From NCBI RefSeq assembly GCF_900115435.1, contig NZ_FOWK01000005.1:1-64000 (forward strand): a stretch of 64,000 nucleotides of DNA, in the 5' to 3' direction. The DNA is from Prevotella sp. tf2-5 (GTDB lineage: Bacteria; Bacteroidota; Bacteroidia; Bacteroidales; Bacteroidaceae). Positions 22,225 through 31,549 of the stretch are shown here, piece after piece (the first letter of the stretch is position 1; each line of letters opens with the position of its first letter). The notes under the pieces are model-generated. The model made no database searches. It had not been told where the DNA came from and saw only the letters and a list, made by a program, of their open reading frames with translations. The translations under genes and the position numbers were made by a program.

Positions 22225-24032
22225 CGCTCGTTCAAGTCTTTAGTCGCTGCCTGTAATATCGCCTGAGCCTGTCGGATGAGTCGCTCACAGCCGTTCCCCT
22301 CACTTCTCACAACCCTGTCGCTGATAAAGTCATAATTGACGAAACTGGTAGAGTCTATCATCGTAAAGCCGTCATCATAAGTATGAATGGCAACAGGTCG
22401 GGTATAGGTCTTGCTTAGCACGTCACGACTGAAGGTATAGGCATCATGGTTAAGACCTAACTGTCCTAATAACGTAGCAGGCAGATCCGTCTGGTTACAG
22501 ATCTGCTCGACACGTCGTGGTTCCTTGACAGCACCGCCCACCCATATCATGGGGATATGGTTCAGCAGAGGATTTGACTCGTCAATATCCTGATAAAAGA
22601 TACCATGATCCGGTAACATGACGACCAGGGTATTGTCCCAGGCAGGACTCTTCCGCAGTCTCTCTATGAAGTTACCCACACATTGGTCGAGATAATAGAA
22701 CGCGTTGAGTACCTCGTCGTCAAAATGGTGAATGGGCACATCCCAGGGAGAATGACTGCTCAAGGTGGAATAACCTATCAGATAAGGCTGCGGCATCGTG
22801 GTGGTCAACTGATAGAGAGTCTCGAAGGTGATATCGTCACGAACACCCCATTTAGCACTCTTCTGCTCGTCAGACGTATAGTCTTCCTTCCAAGTCAGGT
22901 TGCTGAAACCGCCAGAGACGAGATAGCTGCGCATATTGGTGAAATTAATATCACCACCATAGAGATAATGCGTATGATAGCCACGCTCCTCTTGTAATGT
23001 CCTGGCGATATTGGGCATGGTACGGGACTTAGAAGGTATCTTCATCACCGACATCGTAGGGAAGGAGGGATAGCCGCTCCATGTACATAGCGTCCCCCGG
23101 TCCGTACGCCAACTGTTACCATAACAATTCGTAAAATAGATACCCTCTTTGGCAAGACGGTTCAGATTCGGGGTGATATCCGTACGACCACTGATCTCCG
23201 TAAACTGTCCCCCACAACTCTCCAACAATATCACGATGATGTTCGGCTGCTGCGTCGACAACAGGGTATCAATACCCATACTCTGCGTGTTGTATAGTTC
23301 AGAAACGATCTTCTCACACTCCGCATCCTCCATGAAGTGGTAAGTCACATTGTTGCTTGCCGTCTTCTCGAAAGAGGCAAAGAAAGAGAAGAAGGGATTC
23401 ACTGCGGAATGGTTCAGGAACTGGTTCTGTGAGAAATACACCTGTCCGATATTCGTCGTGGACTCATCCAGTCCGCCCCTGATACCGATGATGATAAAGG
23501 GAATCAACAACAATGCCACTAAAGTGGCTATTAGTTTTGAGAGGTAAGAAGTAAGAGGTAAGAGGTAAGAGGTTAACTTGTCATAAACCCAATAGATAAG
23601 GAAGGCTATCAGGAGGAAACTTAGAATGCGGAGCAGGACATACCACACACTGACACTCGCCATCGCCTCTGTAGGGGTCTCCAGATATTGCAGACAAGAG
23701 GCGTCTAACTTAAACAACCAGAACTCGTAGAGACTGGTGTCTGCCACGAAAGCCAAGGCAAGAAGGACTGCCGCTATGACATAGTAGACTCTATAGACCC
23801 ATCTTGGCACCCGGACCCATAAAGAGATGATGGTCAGAAGGAACGGCAGGATAAAGATATAAAAAGAGGTACTCAGGTCTAATGACAACCCATGTCCGAT
23901 GACCTGCATCATATCCGACAAAGAGAAGTCATGCCCTCCATGATGATAGAGCATAAAACCCACCTTGCCAACCACAAAGAACAAAAGGGTTGCCAGATAG
24001 AATCTCAACAGATATAACGCCCTTTGTCTCAT
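22221..24032 (-). CDS. LTA-synthase-like phospho-transferase, second copy
   Basis: A 603-residue paralogue of the downstream gene with the same layout: five membrane helices, then a sulfatase-like domain. Motifs are LLESCGGQFTE (metal), SWRTDRGTLCTWSG (nucleophile Thr region), HYLYGGDINFTNM and MLPDHGIFYQD (metal). The fifth-helix region carries a heptamer tract encoding KLTSYLLPLTSYLSK. Both ends overlap the neighbouring genes by four bases, so it is tightly coupled with the exporter upstream. Likely job: adding phosphoglycerol or phosphoethanolamine to an envelope lipid or glycan moved by that exporter; the coupling is seen, the substrate is inferred. Confidence 0.85.
   Translation of the reverse strand: MRQRALYLLRFYLATLLFFVVGKVGFMLYHHGGHDFSLSDMMQVIGHGLSLDLSTSFYIFILPFLLTIISLWVRVPRWVYRVYYVIAAVLLALAFVADTSLYEFWLFKLDASCLQYLETPTEAMASVSVWYVLLRILSFLLIAFLIYWVYDKLTSYLLPLTSYLSKLIATLVALLLIPFIIIGIRGGLDESTTNIGQVYFSQNQFLNHSAVNPFFSFFASFEKTASNNVTYHFMEDAECEKIVSELYNTQSMGIDTLLSTQQPNIIVILLESCGGQFTEISGRTDITPNLNRLAKEGIYFTNCYGNSWRTDRGTLCTWSGYPSFPTMSVMKIPSKSRTMPNIARTLQEERGYHTHYLYGGDINFTNMRSYLVSGGFSNLTWKEDYTSDEQKSAKWGVRDDITFETLYQLTTTMPQPYLIGYSTLSSHSPWDVPIHHFDDEVLNAFYYLDQCVGNFIERLRKSPAWDNTLVVMLPDHGIFYQDIDESNPLLNHIPMIWVGGAVKEPRRVEQICNQTDLPATLLGQLGLNHDAYTFSRDVLSKTYTRPVAIHTYDDGFTMIDSTSFVNYDFISDRVVRSEGNGCERLIRQAQAILQAATKDLNER
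23541..23575. repeat. Heptamer tract H3 (GAGGTAA type)
   Basis: Five units: GAGGTAA, GAAGTAA, GAGGTAA, GAGGTAA, GAGGTTA. It is inside the second LTA-synthase-like gene (opposite strand), where it encodes LTSYLLPLTSYL at the edge of a membrane helix. Confidence 0.9.
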
Positions 24033-25858
24033 AGACTCTGCATATCGTTCAGTTTCTTGTAATAGCCATCAATATTGAGGAGCTCATCATGCGTACCACG
24101 CTCTACGATCTGTCCTTCGTGGAGGACACATATCTCATCCGCGTTCTTAATGGTCGAGAGACGGTGGGCAATGGCAACAGTAGTACGTGTCTTCATCAGT
24201 CGCTCCAACGCATCCTGTACGAGTCGCTCGCTCTCCGTGTCCAAGGCAGATGTTGCCTCATCGAGTATCAGGATAGGAGGATTCTTCAGAATAGCACGAG
24301 CAATAGACACACGTTGGCGCTGACCTCCCGAGAGACGTCCGCCACGATCGCCTATATTCGTCTCAAACTGATGCTCACTCTGCATGATGAAATCGTAGGC
24401 ATTGGCAATCTTGGCAGCCTCAGCAATCTGCTCATCCGTCGCAGCATCCACTCCAAAAGAGATATTGTTCTTAAAGGAGTCGTTAAACAGGATCGCCTCC
24501 TGGTTGACATTACCTATCAGCTGTCGCAAGTCCTGAACACCTAAATCCTTGACATTGATACCATCTATCAACACCTCTCCCTCCTGTACGTCATAGTAAC
24601 GAGGAATGAGGTCTACCATCGTCGACTTACCACTACCGCTCTGTCCGACAATAGCGATGGTCTTGCCCTTGGGAATCGTCAGATTGATATGTCGGAGGAT
24701 CCATGTCTCCCCATAACGGAAGGACACATCACGGAACTCTATCTCATGCTCGAAAGAGGCAAGATGCTTGGGATGAGCCGGTTCCTTAATCGTGTTCTCC
24801 GCCAACAATATCTTATCGATACGCTCCATGGAGGCAAGTCCCTTGGGGATATTATAACCCACCTTGGAAACCTCCTTCAACGGGTTGATAATTGAATAGA
24901 GTATCACCATGTAGTAAATAAAGGTGGGACCTGAAAGGCTATGGTTGTTCAGGACCAGCACACCACCAAACCACAAGACGATGACGATCATACAAGTGCC
25001 CAGGAACTCAGACAAAGGGTGTCCGATGTTCTGACGGATATTCACCTTCATGATATCATTGCGATAGGTGGAGTTGATATGATTAAACTTGTCACGCATC
25101 TTATCCTCCGCACAGAACGCCTTGATGATACGCAACCCACCTAACGTCTCATCCACCACACTCATGGTATCACTCCATAACGACTGTGCCTTGATACTCT
25201 GTGCCTTCAGCTTACGACCAATCCAGCCCATGAACCAGCCGATGGCAGGAATGATGACCACGGAGAAAAGGGTAAGTTGCCATGAGATGACGATCAATGT
25301 GGTAAAATAAGAGATAATCAGAATAGGGTTCTTGAACATCAGGTCAAGGGACGACATGATACTGGTCTCCACCTCTTGCACATCACCTGTCATACGGGCA
25401 ATGATATCACCCTTGCGCTCCTCTGTAAAGAAACCCAATGGAAGACTGACAATCTTGTTATACAGTTGGTTACGCATATCCCGCACCACACCCGTCCGGA
25501 TAGGTACTACACTGGAAGAGGCAAGGAAATAAGCGAAAGTCTTCAACAAGGTGGCTACGATCAGGAAAATACCAATGAACAACAACGTTGTAGTAGAGCC
25601 GACATCTGCGATGAAGTAATTGATGTAATAATAGATGTTGTTGATGAGCACATCCTTAAAACTCCCTTCCCCCCACTCCATCAGTGAGGTGACAACAACC
25701 TGGTCACCTGTCTTGAACAGGATCTGCAAGATAGGTATCAAGGCAGCAAAAGAGAAGATATTAAGCAGCGCCGACAAGATATTAAAAACGATAGAAAGCG
25801 CTACATATTTTTTATAAGGCATCACAAAACGCCTCAGAACCTGCATAAAATCCTTCAT
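24029..25858 (-). CDS. MsbA-like ABC exporter (half transporter)
   Basis: A 609-residue homodimer-type exporter. Six membrane helices occupy about 1-340. The nucleotide-binding domain has Walker A GQSGSGKST (405-413), signature LSGGQRQRVSIARAIL, Walker B ILILDEATSALD with the catalytic Glu, and H-loop VAIAHRLSTI. It most resembles lipid A or phospholipid flippases of the MsbA group. It overlaps miaB upstream and the LTA-synthase-like gene downstream by four bases each. The operon suggests export of the lipid substrate on which the next two enzymes act. Confidence 0.88.
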   Translation of the reverse strand: MKDFMQVLRRFVMPYKKYVALSIVFNILSALLNIFSFAALIPILQILFKTGDQVVVTSLMEWGEGSFKDVLINNIYYYINYFIADVGSTTTLLFIGIFLIVATLLKTFAYFLASSSVVPIRTGVVRDMRNQLYNKIVSLPLGFFTEERKGDIIARMTGDVQEVETSIMSSLDLMFKNPILIISYFTTLIVISWQLTLFSVVIIPAIGWFMGWIGRKLKAQSIKAQSLWSDTMSVVDETLGGLRIIKAFCAEDKMRDKFNHINSTYRNDIMKVNIRQNIGHPLSEFLGTCMIVIVLWFGGVLVLNNHSLSGPTFIYYMVILYSIINPLKEVSKVGYNIPKGLASMERIDKILLAENTIKEPAHPKHLASFEHEIEFRDVSFRYGETWILRHINLTIPKGKTIAIVGQSGSGKSTMVDLIPRYYDVQEGEVLIDGINVKDLGVQDLRQLIGNVNQEAILFNDSFKNNISFGVDAATDEQIAEAAKIANAYDFIMQSEHQFETNIGDRGGRLSGGQRQRVSIARAILKNPPILILDEATSALDTESERLVQDALERLMKTRTTVAIAHRLSTIKNADEICVLHEGQIVERGTHDELLNIDGYYKKLNDMQSL

Positions 25859-27156
25859 ACCTCTTCACCAAATAAAGTTGCACTTGTACTATTCGTTATT
25901 CTCACACGGACTGTCTCTCCGATATGGTGGCTGCCCTTGTCGAACACGACCATCTTGTTTTGCTCCGTGCGTCCACAGAGTTGCTGACGACTACGCTTAG
26001 AGAAGCCTTCCACCAATACGTCAAACTCCTTACCCTCATCCTTCTTGTTCTGTTGGGCAGAGATCTCTGTCTGTAAGGCTATCAACTCATTCAAGCGACG
26101 AATCTTCTCCTCCTCTGGGACATCATCGGGCAGATGTTTGGAGGCATAGGTACCCGGACGCTCCGAGTACTTGAACATAAAGGCTGAGTCATAGCCCACC
26201 TCACGCATCAGGTCTAAACTGAGCTGGTGATCTTCCTCTGTCTCTGAATGATAACCCACGAAGATATCTGTCGAAAGGCCACAGTCAGGAATGATGCGAC
26301 GGATAGCGGCTACACGGTCAAGATACCATTCACGAGTATATTTCCGGTTCATCAGTTTCAGGATCCTGTCAGACCCGCTTTGTACTGGAAGGTGGATATG
26401 CTTGCAGACATTAGGCATCTCAGCAATGACCCGTAAGGTCTCGTCACTCATATCCTTAGGATGGGAAGTGGTGAAGCGGACACGCATCTGGGGAGCCTCC
26501 TCGGCGACTTTTCTTAATAAAGCAGGGAAATCAGTATCTGGTGCCTGGTAGCTGTTCACATTCTGCCCTAACAATGTCACCTCCTTAAAACCACGATCTC
26601 TGAGGTCACGTACCTCACGCAGAATACTCTCCACATCCCTAGACCGCTCACGTCCACGGGTATAAGGTACGATACAATAATGGCAGAAGTTATTGCAACC
26701 ACGCATGATACTGACGAAGCCTCCTATCCTCGCCCCATGCAATCGCTGGGGAACAACGTCCTTATAAGTCTCTGAGGTCGACAACTCTATATTCATCGCC
26801 TTATGTCCTGTCTCTGCCTGCGCCATCAGATCGGGCAGAGAGAGATAGGCATCAGGACCAGCCACTAAGTCGCAATGGTGATGCTCCAACAGATCATCTT
26901 TCACCCGCTCCGCCATGCAGCCTAAGACACCAATAATCAAACCACGCTTCCGCTTGATGGCATCTAAGGCATCCAGACGGTGATAGATTTTCTGCTCGGC
27001 ATTATCCCGCACAGAGCATGTATTCAGGAAGACGGCATCAGCCTCATCAATACTGTCTGTCGTCTCATAACCAGCCATCTGCATAACACTGGCAACAACC
27101 TCAGAATCAGCTACGTTCATCTGACAGCCGTAGGTCTCTATATAGAGTTTCTTCAT
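25855..27156 (-). CDS. miaB: tRNA-2-methylthio-N6-dimethylallyladenosine synthase
   Basis: A 433-residue radical-SAM methylthiotransferase that adds a methylthio group to i6A37 of tRNA. The N-terminal UPF0004 domain binds one FeS cluster (CQMNVADSE, NTCSVRDNA, GCMAER). The radical-SAM domain has RGCNNFCHYCIVPYTRGRE. A C-terminal TRAM domain (about 370-433) binds RNA. The frame extends upstream to 27207, but ATG 27156 gives the family N-terminus (KKLYIETYGCQMN). It is first in an operon with the exporter and two LTA-synthase-like genes, a pairing of tRNA and envelope genes without an obvious functional link. Confidence 0.96.
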   Translation of the reverse strand: MKKLYIETYGCQMNVADSEVVASVMQMAGYETTDSIDEADAVFLNTCSVRDNAEQKIYHRLDALDAIKRKRGLIIGVLGCMAERVKDDLLEHHHCDLVAGPDAYLSLPDLMAQAETGHKAMNIELSTSETYKDVVPQRLHGARIGGFVSIMRGCNNFCHYCIVPYTRGRERSRDVESILREVRDLRDRGFKEVTLLGQNVNSYQAPDTDFPALLRKVAEEAPQMRVRFTTSHPKDMSDETLRVIAEMPNVCKHIHLPVQSGSDRILKLMNRKYTREWYLDRVAAIRRIIPDCGLSTDIFVGYHSETEEDHQLSLDLMREVGYDSAFMFKYSERPGTYASKHLPDDVPEEEKIRRLNELIALQTEISAQQNKKDEGKEFDVLVEGFSKRSRQQLCGRTEQNKMVVFDKGSHHIGETVRVRITNSTSATLFGEEV

Positions 27157-27172
27157 GTATTTTCCCTTTTTG

Positions 27173-27204
27173 TTTGCAAAGTTACGCTTTTTTTTGTATT
27201 TTTG
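27173..27204 (+). promoter_or_regulatory. Promoter of the repeat-protein gene
   Basis: TTTG (27173-27176), 20 bases, TATTTTTG (27197-27204). Its -33 box overlaps the minus-strand -7 box TAACTTTG (27184-27177) of miaB, so the divergent genes cannot easily fire at once. Confidence 0.8.
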
Positions 27205-27232
27205 CATCGTTATTAATACTAAACTTCAAGAA

Positions 27233-27646
27233 ATGATGAAATTACTACGTGTTTTATTTGCCGCTTTATTGGTGATGATAACATCTGGAGCTACGGCACA
27301 GACGGTCTATAACAGCAACGGAAGCAGTTGCGGAAAGATCGAGAGTAACGGTACGGTACGTAATAGCAGCGGAAGCAGTATCGGCAAGATCGATAGTGAT
27401 GGTACCGTCCGTAACGGTAATGGTTCCAGCATCGGGAAGATTGATCGCGACGGCACTATCCGTAACAGCAGTGGAAGCAGTATCGGAAAAGTAGATAGCA
27501 ATGGTACTGTCCGTAACGGTAATGGCTCCAGCATCGGAAAGATAGAGAGTGACGGTACTGTTCGTAACGGTAATGGAAGCAGTATCGGAAAAGTCTCTGG
27601 AGTACCCAAGGAATGGGCTGCCGCTTATTTCTTCTTCTTTTTCTAA
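27233..27646 (+). CDS. Secreted protein of 17-residue repeats (beta-flower-like)
   Basis: A 137-residue protein with a signal peptide (LLRVLFAALLVMITSGATAQ). Five and a half copies follow of a 17-residue unit, N-[SG]-[NS]-G-S-S-I-G-K-[IV]-[DE]-x-[DN]-G-T-[VI]-R, encoded by a 51-bp tandem repeat (about 27307-27600). It ends in AAYFFFFF. Units of this kind fit a closed beta structure such as the four-fold beta-flower fold, a suggestion from memory. The high DNA identity between units (NSSG and NGNG alternate) points to recent expansion. Start ATG 27233 follows the promoter. Function unknown; probably periplasmic or surface. Confidence 0.75.
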   Translation: MMKLLRVLFAALLVMITSGATAQTVYNSNGSSCGKIESNGTVRNSSGSSIGKIDSDGTVRNGNGSSIGKIDRDGTIRNSSGSSIGKVDSNGTVRNGNGSSIGKIESDGTVRNGNGSSIGKVSGVPKEWAAAYFFFFF

Positions 27647-27670
27647 AACCATCATAAAGATAAACTAACC

Positions 27671-28516
27671 TTGGAACTGATTAAAGACAAAGAGTTTGGT
27701 GGAGAACGTCCGTTGTTCACCATTCATGATACACGTTTGGAGAATATCACCATCACTGATGGTGAGAGTGGCATCAAGCAATGCCAGAATATTGAGGCAA
27801 GTCATTGTCGTTTTTACGGGAAATATCCTTGGTGGCATGTTGATGGTGCCCTGATTGAAGACTGCTATTTCGCCTTGGACTCCCGTTCTGCCATTTGGTA
27901 CACTAACGACCTCGTGATGCGCCGTTGTCGTATTGATGCTCCCAAGTTCTTCCGTGAGATGAGAAACGTAGAGTTAGAGGACGTACAGATTTTCGACGCT
28001 GATGAGACCTTCTGGAAGGTAGACGGACTGAAACTGAAGAATGTCTGTCTGCATGGTGGCACCTATCCGTTTATGTTCTCCAAGAACATCTATGTGGAGG
28101 GATTGGAGAGCGATTCGAAGTATGTGTTTCAATATTGCCAGAATGTAGAGATACACCATGCCAAGATATTAACGAAAGACTCTTTCTGGGAGTGTGAGAA
28201 TGTCACCATCTATGACTCTGAACTGGATGGCGAATACCTTGCCTGGCACTCCAAGAACGTGCGTCTCGTCAATTGTCACCTGGCTGGGGAGCAATTGCTC
28301 TGCTATGCGGACAACCTCGTATTGGAAAACTGTACCTTTGACAAGGCATGTGACCGTATCTTTGAATATTCGACTGTTGAGGCAGACATTCGAGGACATA
28401 TTGAGCACATCAAGAACCCTACCAGCGGACATATCACTGCCGACTCCATCGGCTCCGTTACCATCGACGAGAACGTCCGTCAACCGAATAACTGTGTAAT
28501 CAAGACAAGAGGATGA
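27671..28516 (+). CDS. DUF3737 family protein (right-handed beta-helix)
   Basis: A 281-residue protein matching DUF3737. The N-terminus ELIKDKEFGGERPLF is the family signature. Regular strands then follow (ASHCRFYGKYPWW, IEDCYFALDSRSAIW, MRRCRIDAPKFFR, LEDVQIFDADETFW), each turn ending in an aromatic, as in a parallel beta-helix. The start is TTG at 27671; no ATG fits the family N-terminus, and TTG gives it exactly. It lies 24 bases after the repeat-protein gene and overlaps the next gene by four bases, so the last two at least are coupled. Biochemical role unknown. Confidence 0.88.
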   Translation: MELIKDKEFGGERPLFTIHDTRLENITITDGESGIKQCQNIEASHCRFYGKYPWWHVDGALIEDCYFALDSRSAIWYTNDLVMRRCRIDAPKFFREMRNVELEDVQIFDADETFWKVDGLKLKNVCLHGGTYPFMFSKNIYVEGLESDSKYVFQYCQNVEIHHAKILTKDSFWECENVTIYDSELDGEYLAWHSKNVRLVNCHLAGEQLLCYADNLVLENCTFDKACDRIFEYSTVEADIRGHIEHIKNPTSGHITADSIGSVTIDENVRQPNNCVIKTRG

Positions 28517-29688
28517 AGTTTCATTTTGACGAACCGATTGACAGACGTGGAACCAGTTGTGTGAAGTGGGATGAGAGTCCTTCAGCAGACGTGATTCCTA
28601 TGTGGGTCGCTGATATGGACTTCCCGGTAGCTCCCGCTATTCAAGAGGCGATTAAGAAACGTGCGGAACATAGCATCTTTGGCTACACCATCGTAGAAGA
28701 AGACTACTACGAAGCTGTCATCTCATGGTTTCATCGCCGCCATCAGTGGACCATCCAACGAGAAGAGATTCTTTATACCACTGGGGTCATCCCTGCTATG
28801 TCCTGTGCCATCAAGGCTCTGACCATGCCAGGAGAGAAAGTACTGATCCTTTCTCCTGACTATAATTGTTTCTTCTCTTCTATCCGGAATAATGGTTGTG
28901 AGGTGTCTGAGACCATCCTCGTCAAAGATGGGGATTCTTTTGTGGTGGACTGGGAGGATTTCGAACAACGATGTGCAGACGAGAAGACAACTGTTTTCCT
29001 ACTCTGTAATCCTCACAATCCGACAGGACGGGTGTGGAGCAAGGAAGAGCTGGAACGTATGAATACGATCTGTATGAAATATGGGGTAAAGGTCATCAGT
29101 GACGAAATTCATGGAGAGCTCATCATGCCTGGTTACCTTTTTCAACCCTTTGCGACAGTCAACGACGCCTGTCGTCAAAATAGTGTCATCCTCAACTCAC
29201 CTTCCAAGTCTTTCAATATCGCAGGACTCCAGACAGCGAATATCATTTGCTCACAACCAGAATGGAGGCGCAGGATCGATCGTGCCATCAATATCCATGA
29301 AGTATGCGACCTGAATCCCTTCGGACCTGTAGCGCTGAAGGCTGCCTATAATGAAAGCGAAGAATGGATTGATGAGCTTAACCAATATCTATGGGATAAT
29401 TATCAAGCACTCTGCCAATTCTTTGAGAAAGAGCTTCCGCTCTGCAAAGTCACTCAACTAGAGGGAACCTATCTCGTATGGTTAGATGTTACTCGTTATA
29501 GCAATGACGTGGAGAAACTTTGTGACGATCTCTTGACAAAAGGAAAAGTCTGGGTTAATCCCGGGACGATGTATGGAGCAGAAAGTGGAAAGGGTTATAT
29601 CCGTATTAATATTGCTTGTCCACGAAGTCGTATGATGGAGGGATTGGAACGAATTAAAGAAACTATCAATCATGAAACAAAGAAGTGA
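28513..29688 (+). CDS. PatB/MalY-type PLP-dependent C-S lyase
   Basis: A 391-residue fold-type I aminotransferase-like enzyme. PatB/MalY members cleave cystathionine or cysteine conjugates to a thiol, pyruvate and ammonia. N-terminal RRGTSCVKWDES and IPMWVADMDFPVAPAIQEAI are diagnostic of the group. The PLP site has CNPHNPTGRVW, SDEIHGELI (Asp) and SPSKSFNIAGLQTAN with the Schiff-base Lys. The C-terminal domain has KGYIRINIACPRS with the carboxylate-binding Arg. It overlaps DUF3737 by four bases and the OPT transporter gene by 17 bases, so the three form an operon. Import of peptides followed by sulfur-amino-acid breakdown is a plausible link. Confidence 0.9.
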   Translation: MKFHFDEPIDRRGTSCVKWDESPSADVIPMWVADMDFPVAPAIQEAIKKRAEHSIFGYTIVEEDYYEAVISWFHRRHQWTIQREEILYTTGVIPAMSCAIKALTMPGEKVLILSPDYNCFFSSIRNNGCEVSETILVKDGDSFVVDWEDFEQRCADEKTTVFLLCNPHNPTGRVWSKEELERMNTICMKYGVKVISDEIHGELIMPGYLFQPFATVNDACRQNSVILNSPSKSFNIAGLQTANIICSQPEWRRRIDRAINIHEVCDLNPFGPVALKAAYNESEEWIDELNQYLWDNYQALCQFFEKELPLCKVTQLEGTYLVWLDVTRYSNDVEKLCDDLLTKGKVWVNPGTMYGAESGKGYIRINIACPRSRMMEGLERIKETINHETKK

Positions 29689-31549
29689 AGTAAACACCTG
29701 GTCAGTGACATGGGGTGTATTGATGGCTGTGCTCTTCTCAGCAGCAGCAGCTTATCTAGGACTGAAAGTAGGACAAGTCTTTGAGGCAGCTATTCCGATA
29801 GCTATCATTGCCGTTGGCGTCTCCACTGCCGCGAAACGCTCTAATGCCCTGCGTGAGAATGTGATTATCCAATCGATTGGCGCCTGCTCTGGTGCCGTGG
29901 TGGCTGGTGCTATCTTTACCCTACCCGCTATCTATATTCTTCAAGCGAAATATCCAGAGATGTCCGCTGACTTCCTGAAGATTTTCATCGCCTCCTTACT
30001 GGGTGGTGTTCTTGGTATCCTGTTCCTCATCCCCTTCCGTAAGTATTTCGTAGAGGCACCTCAGGAACAGTTTCCTTTCCCAGAGGCTACTGCTACCACA
30101 CAGGTACTGAAGAGTGGTGACAAAGGCGGCTCACAGGCAAAGCCTCTGTTGATTGCCGGACTAGTAGGCGGGTTATACGACTTTATTGTCGCTACTTTCG
30201 GATGGTGGAATGAGAATGTGACCAGTCGTATGATTCCCTTCGGGGAGGATATCGCTGAGAAGGCTAAACTCGTTTTCAAGAATAATACAGGAGCTGCGGT
30301 GCTTGGACTTGGTTATATCATTGGTTTCCGTTATGCCCTAATTATCACCTTCGGCTCGTTATTTGTCTGGTGGCTTGTCGTACCAGGTATGGCACTACTC
30401 TTTCCTGATACCGTTTTGGATCAGTGGAACCCAGCTATTACCACCGCTGTGGGTGACATGTCACCAGAGCAGATTTTTACATCTTATGGTAAGTCCATCG
30501 GTATCGGAGCTATAGCTATGGCTGGTATCATTGGCATCATCAAGTCATGGAGCGTTATTAAGAGTGCAGTAGGGTTGGTGGGTGCTCAGAGCTCTCAGAG
30601 TACTCAAAGTGCTCAGATTGCTCAAGACCTTCCTTTTAAATTCATTGCCGTCGCTGCTGTTATCACCCTTGTACTGACATTCCTTTTCTTCTGGTTCGGT
30701 GTCATGGATGGCAACTTGTTATTTGCGGCTGTTGCTATTATACTGACTGCCGTGATAGCTTTCCTGTTTACGACGGTAGCTGCTAACGCTATTGCTATCG
30801 TAGGAAGTAATCCTGTCAGCGGCATGACCCTGATGACGCTGATCCTCGCCTCTGTAGTGATGGTTGCCGTAGGACTGAAAGGTACGGGGGGAATGGTAGC
30901 CGCCCTGATTATGGGTGGTGTGGTATGTACGGCACTCTCTATGGCTGGCTCCTTTATTACCGATCTGAAAATCGGTTATTGGACAGATACCCTTCCTAAG
31001 AAGCAGGAGACCTGGAAATTCCTCGGTACACTGGTCAGTGCGGCAACTGTCGGTGGGGTGATGATGCTCCTTAATGAGACCTATGGTTTTGCCTCTGGGA
31101 CATTAGCTGCCCCTCAAGCGAATGCGATGGCTGCTGTCATCGATCCCTTGATGAATGGCGTCGGTGCCCCTTGGGTTCTTTATATCATCGGTGCCGTCAT
31201 CGCTATCATCCTGACGCTTTGTAAAGTTCCTGCCCTCGCCTTTGCCTTAGGAATGTTCATCCCTATGGAACTGAATGTCCCGTTGGTCATTGGTGGTGCC
31301 ATCAACTGGTATGTGACAACACGCTCAAAAGACAATGAAGTCAACAAGGAACGTGGGGAAAAAGGGAATCTCATCGCTTCCGGCTTTATCGCCGGTGGTG
31401 CCCTGATGGGTGTTATCAGTGCTCTGCTACGCTTTGGCGGTATCCAGTTTGACTACAGCGGATGGTGGGCAAACCCACTGAGTGAACTGCTCTCCCTTGT
31501 TGCCTATGTGCTGTTGATAGCCTATTTCGTACGTGCCTCCAAGAAATAA
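29672..31549 (+). CDS. OPT family oligopeptide transporter
   Basis: A 625-residue polytopic inner-membrane protein (about 14-16 helices) of the bacterial OPT type, which imports small peptides or metal-chelate conjugates with protons. Typical features are the early [39 protein letters not shown] (family motif near 130-150) and [16 protein letters not shown] near the end. A cytosolic loop near residue 305 holds an AQS-type repeat coded by a nonamer tract (30584-30628). The start ATG at 29672 overlaps the C-S lyase stop. The 3' end overlaps the convergent fucosidase gene by 28 bases. Confidence 0.9.
   Translation: MKQRSEVNTWSVTWGVLMAVLFSAAAAYLGLKVGQVFEAAIPIAIIAVGVSTAAKRSNALRENVIIQSIGACSGAVVAGAIFTLPAIYILQAKYPEMSADFLKIFIASLLGGVLGILFLIPFRKYFVEAPQEQFPFPEATATTQVLKSGDKGGSQAKPLLIAGLVGGLYDFIVATFGWWNENVTSRMIPFGEDIAEKAKLVFKNNTGAAVLGLGYIIGFRYALIITFGSLFVWWLVVPGMALLFPDTVLDQWNPAITTAVGDMSPEQIFTSYGKSIGIGAIAMAGIIGIIKSWSVIKSAVGLVGAQSSQSTQSAQIAQDLPFKFIAVAAVITLVLTFLFFWFGVMDGNLLFAAVAIILTAVIAFLFTTVAANAIAIVGSNPVSGMTLMTLILASVVMVAVGLKGTGGMVAALIMGGVVCTALSMAGSFITDLKIGYWTDTLPKKQETWKFLGTLVSAATVGGVMMLLNETYGFASGTLAAPQANAMAAVIDPLMNGVGAPWVLYIIGAVIAIILTLCKVPALAFALGMFIPMELNVPLVIGGAINWYVTTRSKDNEVNKERGEKGNLIASGFIAGGALMGVISALLRFGGIQFDYSGWWANPLSELLSLVAYVLLIAYFVRASKK
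30584..30628 (+). repeat. Nonamer tract (GCTCAGAGT type) in the OPT gene
   Basis: Five 9-base units: GCTCAGAGC, TCTCAGAGT, ACTCAAAGT, GCTCAGATT, GCTCAAGAC. Being a multiple of three it is read as A-Q-S repeats. The stretch CTCAGAGTACTC recurs in the helicase gene near 59088. Confidence 0.85.

Noticed and set aside
27266-27655. Long minus-strand open frames opposite the repeat-protein gene
   Set aside because: They mirror the 51-bp repeat on the other strand; the plus-strand frame has a promoter, signal peptide and sensible repeat.
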